From: Polysphondylium violaceum
Taxonomy: Eukaryota > Evosea > Eumycetozoa > Dictyosteliales > Dictyosteliaceae
Direction: 5' to 3'
Assembly (NCBI GenBank): GCA_000277445.1
Contig: AJWJ01000047.1
Coordinates: forward strand, 1-64,000
DNA: 64,000 nt
Shown here: positions 11,125-21,805 of the stretch, piece after piece
Position numbering within the stretch: position 1 is the first letter of the stretch
Layout of the letters: every line of letters begins with the position of its first letter
Notes under the pieces: generated by a model
Told to the model about the DNA's origin: nothing
Database searches by the model: none
The model's input: the letters and a program-made list of their open reading frames with translations, nothing else
Position numbers and translations under genes: made by a program

Positions 11125-14100
11125 TTACAATACTTTACATAAACAAACTTTATGATTACTTCTCGTTAACCACGCTCTCTTTAATTCCATAGCCAATACA
11201 TCTAATTTAACAGGTTTGGCAAGATATTGACACATACCACTTAACAAACATTTATCTTTATCTTCATTGAATGCATTTGCAGTTACACCAATAATATGAG
11301 GACCTGTAGTTGGATAATTTATACGAATACGATTGGTTGCCTCACAACCATCCAATTCTGGCATTTGCATATCCATCAATATAACATCAACCATTTCATT
11401 ATTCTCTAAATAATCTATTGCTTGTTTACCATTGACTACAAAGACTATATCCTCTTTTTTGTACCCTAACTTTGTTAAAAATCTACTCGCAACCTTTTGG
11501 TTTACTTGACTATCTTCTGCTACCATAATCTTTAATGGATATCTAGTGCCTGTCATTTCTAATGGTATATCTGTATCATTTACAACTGAATTTCTTCTTT
11601 CTCTTTTAAATGATATTGGGATACATCCAACTGTTGCTTGAGTTATTTCATTGTTATTACTATTATTATCATTATTATTATTACCATTATTAATAGATAA
11701 AAGATTTGGTGATTTTGATGTTGATGTTGATGTTGATGTGGTTGTAGTTGTTGTTGTGGTTGTAGTTGTGGTTGTAAATGATGATTTTGGCGAAATAATA
11801 TGATTCATCAATTCCAACTCTTCAGATTTTAACTTTTTAGCGTTTATATTTTCATTATTATGATTACTACCATTGCTGCTATTATTTTTATTGAGACTAT
11901 ATTCACTTGTACTACTATCAAAAGAACGCTTTTTAGAATTTTCAATTTGATTTTCATCTAAATTTAATAATACATCATCTTCATGATTATTATTTATATC
12001 TTTACTATTATTATTGCTACCATTATGATTTACACTACTACTACTACTACTACTATTATTATTATTAATTAAGATACTATTCTTTCTATTTTTAGGACTA
12101 TTAATAAAACTATTTGGACTATTAATATTACTACTACTACTAGTACTGCTGCTACTACTACTACTACCACTACTACCACTACTACCACCATTTATAGTTA
12201 TTTTTGGTTGAGTTAGATTATTTTTTTGAGAAGAGATAATATTCTTTATAATTTCCAAAGAATTTAAACTATAGATTGTTTTAAAGAATAACAAGTGACT
12301 AAAAATACATTCTTTTAGGTGATGATATTTGATTGGTTTCTTGAGCAATGTTGCATTTGGATAATTTGTATTTGAAAAACTGAGTACCACTGTTTTAATA
12401 TTATGCATAGGTGATATGTTACTATTACTATTATTACTATTGTTATTCGTACTACTACTACTACTATTTGATAAAGTTTCTTGATGAAATGGTAAGAGAT
12501 AATTTTGAGAAAAAGACCAAGTTTCACTAAATTGAGTTGTATATGAATCTTCAACAAAGAATAGATAATCCAACTTTTTACCCTGAGAAATTGATTTCTT
12601 TGTAATCTCTTCAATTTGTTCCAAGTTAAAACGTATTTCAACAGATTGACTTGTACACCAATCTCTAATCCATTTCGCTAATGATTCCACCAATGTTTTA
12701 TTATTTGATAATAAAAATATCTTTGTTGACAATGAATTCAATTCTGCATTATTCGAAAATGTGGATGTTGCTGCTGCTGATAAAATATTTGAATTTGAAA
12801 ATGAAAAATTATTAAATGTTGTTGATGATGATGTTGGTGTTGATGTTGATGATAAACTACCACTACTGCTATTAATATTGTTATTACTACTACTATTTGG
12901 TGATAATAATAAATTACTATTACTTTTTTGATGATCATCAGGGAAAAATACTTCGACATAAAAATAAAAAGAAGAACCTTTACCCTTTTGACTATCAAAC
13001 CAAATATCACCACCCAATAATTGAGTTAGACGTTTACTAATAGCTAAACCTAAACCACTACCACCATATTTTCTAGTGGTACTAGCATCATATTGTGAAA
13101 AAGTTTGAAATAGCTTCTCTCTACCCTCCTCTGGTATACCAATACCATTATCAATGACCCAAAACTTTAGTTTACCATATCTACCCTTGATATTTGTTTT
13201 CTCTGCATCTTCAATCAAATCCATAGAGAATCTTTTCTTATTTGTAGTGGATTCATTAAATATTTCACAGCCAACGATAATTTGACCATTGATTGGTGTA
13301 AATTTAACAGAGTTTGAAATTAAATTTGTCAACACTTGACGAATTCTATAGAAATCACCAATTACTTTTGGCAAAGCGTTATAACTAATTTGATAAATGA
13401 TATCCAATTTCTTTGTCTCTGCTTGTGTTGAGAGGATATCAACACTATCTTCAACAATTTTAGATGGATGAAACTCTGTCTCTTCCAAGACAATCTTGTT
13501 TTCCTCTAGTTTTGATAGATCCAATATATTATTAATCAATACCAACAATGCTTCAGCACACATATTTATTGTATGACAACAATCCATTTGATCACCAGTC
13601 AATGTTTGAGGTGATGATGATAACAGCCATGAATTCATACCCATAATACCTGCCAATGGTGTTCTCATTTCATGAGACATTGTTTGTAGAAATATTGCTT
13701 TTGATTTCTCTGCATTTTCAATTCTTTCTTGGGCAGTACGTTGATCATTTACATCTGTACATGTACCAATCCATTTTATAGTACTAGTTGATTGTATTTC
13801 GCCTGGTTCAATAAATGGATCTGCTCTAACTAAAAACCATCTATATTCACCACTAATACTTTTAAGTAGGATTTCTGTTTCAAATCTTTTCATTTCTCTT
13901 AGACTATCTTTCCAAAGAAAATCAAAATCTACTACCATATTTTGATTATTTTGATTACTATTTTGATTACTATTTAATGATGGACTATTTGAATTTGAAT
14001 TATTATTTGATGTAAATTGATTACTTGGATCTAAACTATTACTATTTAAACTTGTACTATTATTATTTGTAGTTGTTGTAGTTTGACTATTATTATTTTG

Positions 14101-15175
14101 ATGATTATTATTATTATTTTCATCAGGATTAAATGAAATGCTTTTCCAGTTTAAATATTGATCAGAATTATCGATACCAAGATAATCTTTCCATTTTCTA
14201 TTTACAAATTCAATTTTACCTTGATAGTTTGTAATCCAAACCATTTGAGGTATACATTCTAAAACATATTTAAATCTAGTTTCAATACCTTCATCCACAC
14301 GTTGTTCAATACGATTCTCTAGAGTTTCCAATTGAGTTTTAAAATGATTTACCAATTGTTCTTTTTGAAACTTTTCTTTTGTTACCTCTTCAGAGGTGAA
14401 AAAGAATCTTGGATCCCCATTTTCACTCCAGCCCATATGATTTACAGTTGATTTTTTCCAAATGATTCTGTCTGAATAAAAATCTTCGGGTGAGGGTGGA
14501 TCTCCTTTATCTGAATATCTAGGATACATAAACTTTACAATCTTATTTCTCTTTAGTGATTTAAGCATATGTTGTACCCACATTGTTCTAAAATAAAGTG
14601 GTAAATCTAATTTCTTTACTGAATAATAGTTATCAATTGAAGTACTACCTAATGGTTTATCTTTTGCAAAACTTCTAAAACTATCAAATGTACCTTTATA
14701 TAAATATAGTTTATTAGTATTATATTTATTATTATTATTATTATTATTATTGTTATTATTATACAATACATTTGTTTGAAATTATGAATTTTAAATCATA
14801 TTCATTTGGATTTGGATTTTCAAAACCAGAGTTTTTTAAATCTACTAAATCACAAACACCCAGCATTATAGGTACAGAGTTAAATAAATCATATAAAAGT
14901 TCATTGTACATCACTGGATTGCTGTCTCTAAATTGTGAATTAAAATCACTTTGTACATTATCTTGTACAGGTGGTGGATTATTATATTTTTTTGCACAAC
15001 ATTTACATTTACATTCATTCACCATATCAACCTCTTCCTCTTCAAATGAAAATGTAATCATTTCTTGTGGTTGTTGTTGTTGTTGTTGTTGGTGTTGTTG
15101 TTGTGGTTGTGGTTGTTGTCGATGTTGGTGATTATTGCTATTACTATTATTTAAACTACTACCAGTACTACTCAT
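11125..15175 (-). CDS. hybrid histidine kinase (PAS, HisKA, HATPase, receiver)
   Basis: Probable exons complement(join(11125..14693,14770..15175)), 1324 residues. The N-terminus is Gln/His-rich and has a CKCKCC cluster. A PAS domain lies at about 273-460 (VWITNYQGKIEFVNRKWKDYLG). The kinase core follows: H-box MSHEMRTP with phospho-accepting His476, N-box LISNSVKFTP, VIDNGIGIP and GSGLGLAISKRL ATP-binding boxes. After Asn/Ser/Thr-rich sequence with a weak receiver-like segment, a full receiver closes the protein (AEDSQVNQ, LMDMQMPELDG with phospho-accepting Asp1243, AKPVK). No membrane helix is seen, so it is probably a soluble sensor. By family knowledge it would phosphorylate a phosphotransfer protein such as RdeA and so affect RegA/cAMP. 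The first intron is a 76-base AT-rich intron with an uncertain donor (I use 14769). Which dhk gene it matches I cannot tell. Confidence 0.9.
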
Positions 15176-15831
15176 ATTATATATGATTAGATAGAACAAC
15201 TCTAGTTCTATTAATGTTATTAATATTACTCGACTATATAATTAACTAGACTCCAATATTCTAACTACATCAAAACAATTTTAAAAAAAAGAAAAAAAAG
15301 AATATAAAAAAAAAACAAAGAAAAAAAGAAAAGATAATAGATGATAGTGGGGAAGAATACCAGTAATAATATTTACGAATAAATTTAGTATTATTATTTT
15401 AGTCTGTCAAAAATTATTAGTGGTGGTTGTATAGAGATGAAAGTGAAGATATGTGTGTGTGATTAGAGAAAGGTGTGTTATGTTGTTGAAGAGGGGTGAC
15501 AACAATCTCAAAGTGGTCAGGTGTAAATTTGAAAGGAAAAAAAAACAAAAAAAAAAAAAATCAATTGATCTTAAAATGGAAATTTAGGTTTTTTTTAAAA
15601 TAACCATCTTTTTCTTTTAGATAAACGACCGTCCGTGTATAATGGAAAGTATTTTCGTTTTATAAAAATCTCTTTGTCTTCTTCTTTCTGTTCTAAAAAA
15701 GCCCAACTATGATTTGCAAAGTAGTACACCTGCATGTGTTTGTGTTTTTTTTAAACTTTTTTTTTTTTTTGTATTTTTATTTTGAGGGTACCCCAACAAT
15801 AGAAAAAATATAAAGATAAATAACAAATAAA
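15176..15831. other. divergent intergenic region
   Basis: Lies between the divergent histidine kinase and coiled-coil protein genes, so it should hold both promoters. It is AT-rich with several long T and A runs (15540-15560, 15748-15780) typical of social amoeba promoters, and a short GT-rich patch at 15420-15490. No single regulatory site can be named. Confidence 0.5.
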
Positions 15832-16591
15832 ATGAAAAATAAAAAGATAGTTCAAGGTGAAGATGATGAAGATGATGAAGTTTATGATTACGAAAGTAAC
15901 AATGGGGCTACAACTACTACCACTACGACAATTACATCATCATCATCATTATCATCATTAACAACAACAAATACTAATGATGTCGTTGATATAGTTCAAC
16001 AACAGCAACAACAACAACAAGAACAAGAACAACCTGTAAATAGAGATATAAATACAATGACCCCCACTACAATACATACATCATTATCATCTTTGCATAT
16101 AAAAGATGAAAATGATATATCAAGTTCACCATCACAAAATAGTTTAGAAAACTCATCTACGAGTATTGTTGGTGAAACTACTTCCAATATACCTGTTAAT
16201 TTAAATAATCATAATCATAATAATAATAATAATAATACTACTACTCAACAACCTAAACAACAACAACAACATTATACAAGAATATCGTATGTATATTAAA
16301 AATAAATACAATAATAATAGATCTAATCTAATTTTCAAACAACTATTAAACAGATTAAGTTTAGGAGAAAATAAACTTAAAGAATATAATGAATCATTTA
16401 GAAAGCAATATTGCTCAAAAACACATTATTTATATTATTTTATAAACAAAGAATTGGTAAATGCAAATAATAATCTCTCACATACAATGGATTTAGCTAA
16501 AAGTATTCAACACAATATTAGACAATTTAATGATGATATTTTAAGTTTAGAAGAAAGATTAGAACAAACTGAATGGAGTCTTCAATGTTAA
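15832..16591 (+). CDS. small coiled-coil protein, family unknown
   Basis: Two exons, join(15832..16286,16354..16591), give 230 residues. The first 150 residues are acidic then Thr/Ser/Gln/Asn-rich low complexity. The last 80 residues are conserved-looking and helical (FINKELVNANNNLSHTMDL, SLEERLEQTEWSLQC), the pattern of small coiled-coil subunits of BLOC-1/BORC-type lysosome positioning complexes; that is only a resemblance. A nearer acceptor at 16320 is also in frame (34-base intron) and would add 11 residues; the 67-base intron with CAG acceptor is more usual in length. The stop lies only 46 bases from the convergent helicase stop. Confidence 0.65.
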
Positions 16592-16637
16592 TAATAAATA
16601 AATAATAATAGATATTCATATATAAATAGAGGAAATA

Positions 16638-19193
16638 TTATTTTCTTTTATTAAAATTCTTATTGTTATATTTACTATATCTTGATGTTGATTTAGGTTT
16701 ACTATCTTTGGGGAAATTAAATTTACCATATTGTTTTGAATCGTCATTATTATCATTATCACCACCATGATCATGATCATCGATATCAACATCATCATCA
16801 TCAAATTTATATCTTGTTTTATTATTACCTAAACCTTTAATATTATCTAAATCATTAAGATTATCTAAATTTAATTTTAATTTTTGTCTAGGTGTAACGA
16901 TGGAAGAAGGTAATGGAGTGTAAACTTTTTTCTGTTCAAATGAAATACCTCTAGATTTTGCTCTATTCTTGTCAAATTCATTCATTACATTTTCATATTG
17001 ACCCTCTTTGAAATCTGTGAGTGCTGGTAAATCATAGAGTTGACCTTTACGATCGATAATGATCTTTGACATTTTTGAATCACGTACCTTTGCATTTGGA
17101 TTAAATTTAACACGAGGTATGCCATCTTTGTTGAGTGGTGATTTAATTGGTTCGATGATTTTCTTTTTCATGAGAATCTCGGCAACAGCAAGTTTTTCTA
17201 TTGATTCCATGTCTGCTGATGTGTTTGCTGCTGATTTATCCTCTAGTGATTTCAATTCAATGCCTGTATTAAATGTGCCTGGTACTTTATCAATCTTTAC
17301 TTTTACACCAAAACTGTCTTGTACCTTTAACATTAAATGCTTTTCATTTAAACCAACAGTTCTTTCACCTACTTTGAAAATCAACTTTTCTGGTGAAATA
17401 AATGTCAATGATTTACCAGAGGCTCCTAAACGACCTGCTCTACCAATTCTATGAAGATAATCTTCGGCTACGTGTGGTACATCAAAATTAATAATCGCTT
17501 CGACATTATCAATATGAATACCTCTTGCTACAACATCTGTTGAAATTAAAATCTTGATTTCTTCTCCTTGAGTAGTCAAATTTTGTTGAAATTGATCAAT
17601 AATATCCTTTCTTTGGGATACACTCATATCTGCATGAATGTATAAACATTTAATACCAGATTCATGTAAACGTTGAGCCAACTTTTCAACTCTTTGCTGA
17701 GTTCGAGCAAATACAATCGTTTTCAAACCTTTGAGTGATGTTTTGCCCTTTCTGCCCAAAAAGTATTTCAACAAAGATGTTTTTTGGTGATAGTTTACAA
17801 AGTAAAAGAATTGTTTAACATTGGTTGGTGCGACGAGTTCCTTGTTGTGATTTACCAAGAGATGACCAGGTGCAAATCTAGTAATCATTTTATCCATTTC
17901 TTTGTGTTTAATGGTGGCTGTGCCCAATATAGTTTGCATACCATTTTGTCTGTTTTTATTCTTTACTAATGGAAGTAAATCAAACAACTCTTTGGTATCT
18001 GGAAAGAATCCCAAATTAAACAACTTGTCAAACTCATCAATCACTGTGAATCTAACTTGATGGAATGAAACCACATCCTTGTTGCAAAGTTGAAGTAATC
18101 TACCTGGTGTTGCAATCATTATATCAATACCTTTTTCAAGAATTTCAATTTGATTTGCTTCACCAACTCCACCAAAAAATGATTGAATTCTAAATAATGG
18201 TGTTTTACCATCTTCTTTGACTAAATATTTACATAATTGTTGAATATCTTTGGTCACTTGAATTGCCAACTCTTTACTTGGTACCAATATTAACGCCAAT
18301 GGATCTTTATCATTATATTCTTTGTTTTTCAATACATCTCTGTATCTCTTGAGCTTTTCATAATATTCAATTTCTTTTTCACCATCTTGATCATCTAAAA
18401 ACTCTTGTTCTTCTTCTTTTACATAAAAATCATCTTGATTATCATCATTATCATCATCTTGACTATTTGGTTTATCTTGCTCCTCTTGTTGATGTTTTAA
18501 TATTTTATCTTTACCATAATTTGATTTCATTAGATAATCTTTAAAACCACTCAATTTTTGAATGATTGGTAAAATATAGGCACCAGATTTACCAGTACCT
18601 GTTTGAGAAGAGAATACGACATTTCTACCTTTAAATATAAATGGTATCACATGATTTTGGATGTCTGTTGGTTTATCCCATTGTAAATCTTTGATTCCTT
18701 TTAATATCTCTTCTTTTAATCCCATTTCTTTAAATTCTCTTTCTACAACTCCATATTTATTTCTCTTTAATGCATTTCTACGACTATATGGTTTATCAAA
18801 GATTATATCTTTTTTACTATTAATTGTTCTACTATTATCACTATTATTACTACTTTCTTCATAATCTTCATCTAATATTAATTCTTGTTGTTGTTGTTGA
18901 TTTTCATTTTCTTGATCGAAAAAAACTTCTTGTTTTTTATTATTAAATCTATGATTTCTTTTTGATGTAGTAGATGATGAATATTGATTAATTTGAATGA
19001 GATTATTACTATTACTACTACTATTATTTAAACTACTTTGAAAAAGAGTACTACTGCTAATAGTATTATTAATATTATTTAATGAAGAGAGGAATAATGC
19101 ATTGGATGTTGGTTTGTTTATTGATTGATTACTAATTAATCTATAAAGTATATTCCTTTTCTTTCCCAAATGTCCTAATAAATATTGATTCAT
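16638..19193 (-). CDS. DEAD-box RNA helicase, probably mitochondrial, with DEFD box
   Basis: A single exon of 851 residues. All helicase motifs are present: Q-motif KPTDIQ, motif I SQTGTGKS (to residue 203), Ia PSKELA, TPGRL, motif II VIDEFD (386-389), motif III TAT, IV VFART, V STDVVARGIHI and VI HRIGRAGR. Motif II reads DEFD rather than DEAD, and motif III TAT rather than SAT; both keep the catalytic acids. An acidic insert of about 70 residues lies between motifs I and Ia. The first 60 residues lack acids and are rich in Arg, Lys, Ser and Asn, as in a mitochondrial targeting peptide. The Asp/Lys/Asn-rich tail may bind RNA. A role in organelle RNA metabolism or ribosome assembly is inferred, not shown. 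Confidence 0.9.
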   Translation of the reverse strand: MNQYLLGHLGKKRNILYRLISNQSINKPTSNALFLSSLNNINNTISSSTLFQSSLNNSSSNSNNLIQINQYSSSTTSKRNHRFNNKKQEVFFDQENENQQQQQELILDEDYEESSNNSDNSRTINSKKDIIFDKPYSRRNALKRNKYGVVEREFKEMGLKEEILKGIKDLQWDKPTDIQNHVIPFIFKGRNVVFSSQTGTGKSGAYILPIIQKLSGFKDYLMKSNYGKDKILKHQQEEQDKPNSQDDDNDDNQDDFYVKEEEQEFLDDQDGEKEIEYYEKLKRYRDVLKNKEYNDKDPLALILVPSKELAIQVTKDIQQLCKYLVKEDGKTPLFRIQSFFGGVGEANQIEILEKGIDIMIATPGRLLQLCNKDVVSFHQVRFTVIDEFDKLFNLGFFPDTKELFDLLPLVKNKNRQNGMQTILGTATIKHKEMDKMITRFAPGHLLVNHNKELVAPTNVKQFFYFVNYHQKTSLLKYFLGRKGKTSLKGLKTIVFARTQQRVEKLAQRLHESGIKCLYIHADMSVSQRKDIIDQFQQNLTTQGEEIKILISTDVVARGIHIDNVEAIINFDVPHVAEDYLHRIGRAGRLGASGKSLTFISPEKLIFKVGERTVGLNEKHLMLKVQDSFGVKVKIDKVPGTFNTGIELKSLEDKSAANTSADMESIEKLAVAEILMKKKIIEPIKSPLNKDGIPRVKFNPNAKVRDSKMSKIIIDRKGQLYDLPALTDFKEGQYENVMNEFDKNRAKSRGISFEQKKVYTPLPSSIVTPRQKLKLNLDNLNDLDNIKGLGNNKTRYKFDDDDVDIDDHDHGGDNDNNDDSKQYGKFNFPKDSKPKSTSRYSKYNNKNFNKRK

Positions 19194-19737
19194 ATTTATT
19201 ACTCTTCTTGATCAAATAATCGTCAATTTATTTTTTTTTTTCGTTTTTCATTGTTTTTTTTTTATTTTTTATTTTTTTATTTTTTTTTTACTCGTTTTTT
19301 TGGGCATAAATGAAAGAATAAACTTGAGCGAGGCCCCAAATAAGCTTTTATCATACTAAGAGATGCACGATTTTCAGTCTATTAATATCCATTGGGTCAA
19401 AATTTAAACACTTAAAACTTTTTCATTTTGAAATTCTTTATTATGATAACTATACCAGATTACTCTACTACTCAACCCTGTGTAATAAAACAAAACTTTG
19501 TCTTTAAGTGCACTTAAAGTGTGTGAAAACAAACCCAGAAAACTTAAAATTTTTATTTTTTTTTAATTTTTTTTTTAATTTTTTTTTTTTCATTAATATC
19601 TTTTATCACATGTGTTATAACTTTGCGAGGTCGGTCGTAAATGTTATGTATCACACACTTTAAGTTAGTTAAATGTGTACTATACGATTAGAATAAGAAT
19701 AATACTATAATACTACTATAATAATATCATTCATAAA
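19194..19737. promoter_or_regulatory. divergent promoter region with dyad elements
   Basis: Separates the helicase and first BTB gene, which are transcribed away from each other. It has long T tracts (19229-19290 and 19552-19590). It also contains an 18-bp perfect palindrome, CTTTAAGTGCACTTAAAG (19502-19519), overlapping one arm of a 15-bp inverted repeat: ACTTAAAGTGTGTGA (19512-19526) and TCACACACTTTAAGT (19651-19665). These look like protein-binding dyads upstream of the BTB gene; function is inferred. Confidence 0.55.
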
Positions 19738-21420
19738 ATGGGTACATTAGAAAATTATTTTAAATTAAATAGTAATAATCAAATTTATACACCCTATAAA
19801 TTAGATTTTGAAACCAAATCTAGTTTACATGAAAAGAATTCAATTCAAGAGATTATTCAAGACAGAGGGTTATACTCTACTCGTTTGGTTTATGATTCAA
19901 TAAAGAATAGATATATGTTATCACAAGGTAGAAGAAATGATTTACAACTATCTTCCATTCATCCTGGTTATTACAAACAAAGTGGTATAACATACAAGAA
20001 TGAATCTAAATTTAAAATGAGTTTTCTTCATACTAGTCAAGGAAGTGAAAAGGCATTTATTCATTGGCGATGGAATTTTGATGATTCTCTATCAATTTGT
20101 AGAGCAATGGTGGTTATAAACTATGCATTGTTTAATAGAGATACTTGTATTGATTGGTATATTAGTACTGAACGTGATATTGAATTCAATCTAGATAATC
20201 CAAGTCCAAATTGGAAAAGAATACCATTGATAAAGATCTATGCCAGTAAAATATTTATTGAAAAACAAATTGATCTCTCTTTAATTGTATCTGGTTCTTC
20301 ACATTTAAATCTAGTTGTTTGTCTATCCAATAGTGCTGCATGTGAAAAGGCTCAATTATTTAGAAAGTGTTCTTCTCCTCAAGCAAATGAAAATAATCCA
20401 AATCCAATGCCAATGTCTAAATTTCCTTTTCCATTTATGGTTGATATTGATTTAAAACCAAGATTAGATAATAATAACAATAGCAATATCAGTAATAGTA
20501 GTAATGAACAACAACAACAAAAAGATCATTCAATTAGTAGTGGTGATTTATTTTTAGAACAAGAGTTTGAAAAATTAACATTTAGTTCACCAGTATTAAA
20601 TAGTCATCCAATGGAATGGAGTACAGATAGAGTATGTCAATGGTTGTTTGATAATGGTTTATTTACGTTATGTAATTATTTTCATGAAACAAAGAAACGT
20701 GGATCAGATATCTTTTCATTCAATGTTTCAAATCAATCAAATATAGTAAAAAGTAAATGGGAAGTTGCAATGTCTAATCTTTATTCTTATCTTGGTCAAT
20801 CATATAGTAATCCAGATAGAGAGAAATATGTTGAAATGTGTGGAAATGATCCATATCGTTATAATTCAATCCTCAAAATCTATCAACAAGATCAAACACC
20901 TCATCTACTTTCAATTACATTACCAAAAGCAAGTGATTTCATATTGAATGATCAACAAACATCTGATTTTCAAATTCATATCGATAGTGGTAATGATGTT
21001 GGTAGTCGTATATTATATGTACACAAATCAGTTTTAACTGCTTGGTCATTATACTTTACTACACTATTCTCTTCAACAACATTTAATGAAAACAAAACAA
21101 ACAAAACAATATTTAAATCCAATACTATGGATTATGATAGTTTGGTAGTCGTATTAAATATCATGTACACGGGTGCCAAACAATTGGTTGACCAAATTAA
21201 ATTTGAATCGATATCATCTCTATTTAATCTATACATTATATCACAATCACTAATGATTACATCTTTAATGGACATATTTGAAAAATCACTCATTTGGTCT
21301 GTAGATGAATTAAATTGTGATGATATTTTAAATAAGAGTATCTCTGAAACTTGCCATGCTGTGAATTTATACAAATTTTGTAAATTTTATCATAAATTAC
21401 CAAAACTCAATAATAAATAG
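19738..21420 (+). CDS. SAM/BTB-domain protein, tandem copy 1
   Basis: A single exon of 560 residues. The N-terminal ~240 residues look like a beta-sandwich domain (FIHWRWNFDDSLSICRAMVV, WYISTERDIEF, WKRIPL, SKFPFPFMVDIDL). After an Asn/Gln linker comes a SAM-like helical domain (WSTDRVCQWLFDNGLF, about 290-360), then a BTB/POZ domain (SDFQIHID, YVHKSVLTAWSLYFTTLFSS, about 400-500) and a short BACK-like helical end. BTB proteins often serve as dimerising adaptors for cullin-3 ubiquitin ligases; that role here is inference. It is clearly paralogous to the next gene, same strand, same domain order, and has no intron. Confidence 0.8.
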   Translation: MGTLENYFKLNSNNQIYTPYKLDFETKSSLHEKNSIQEIIQDRGLYSTRLVYDSIKNRYMLSQGRRNDLQLSSIHPGYYKQSGITYKNESKFKMSFLHTSQGSEKAFIHWRWNFDDSLSICRAMVVINYALFNRDTCIDWYISTERDIEFNLDNPSPNWKRIPLIKIYASKIFIEKQIDLSLIVSGSSHLNLVVCLSNSAACEKAQLFRKCSSPQANENNPNPMPMSKFPFPFMVDIDLKPRLDNNNNSNISNSSNEQQQQKDHSISSGDLFLEQEFEKLTFSSPVLNSHPMEWSTDRVCQWLFDNGLFTLCNYFHETKKRGSDIFSFNVSNQSNIVKSKWEVAMSNLYSYLGQSYSNPDREKYVEMCGNDPYRYNSILKIYQQDQTPHLLSITLPKASDFILNDQQTSDFQIHIDSGNDVGSRILYVHKSVLTAWSLYFTTLFSSTTFNENKTNKTIFKSNTMDYDSLVVVLNIMYTGAKQLVDQIKFESISSLFNLYIISQSLMITSLMDIFEKSLIWSVDELNCDDILNKSISETCHAVNLYKFCKFYHKLPKLNNK

Positions 21421-21442
21421 ATTATTATTATTATTATTATAC

Positions 21443-21513
<71 letters not shown>

Positions 21514-21805
21514 GTTATTATTATTGTGATAAACATAGACATTTTTATTATTATTATTATTAAAAGTGATAAACATCCTAAACTCCCAAGAATCTTTAGA
21601 GAAGAGGAAGAATCCAATGAATTCTTTATTAATTCCGAATGAACACACCACTTAATGTTTTTTTTGAGTGCACCTCAAAAAAATAAAATTTAAATTTTTA
21701 ACCATTTTTTCTATTTTTTTCTGAATTTGAGATCCTGAAAAATATTTTTTGAATTCTATCTTATTTTTTAAATCATATCTGTATAGTATAGTAGTAATAG
21801 TGATA
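21421..21805. promoter_or_regulatory. intergenic between BTB paralogs, ATT tract and hairpin
   Basis: Starts with an (ATT)n microsatellite at about 21421-21511, directly after the stop codon of copy 1. A perfect 10-bp-stem hairpin at 21659-21683 (T-run plus GAG, loop TGCAC, CTC plus A-run) lies about 120 bases before the start of copy 2. Its GTGCAC centre and the nearby CACACCACTTAATG resemble the dyad elements ahead of copy 1. Confidence 0.55.

Noticed and set aside
14772-15131. Plus-strand frame rich in Cys
   Set aside because: Complement of the CAA-repeat start of the histidine kinase; no independent support.
21390-21651. Minus-strand frames rich in Ile or Asn
   Set aside because: Driven by the ATT microsatellite behind the BTB copy 1 stop; no conserved sequence around it.
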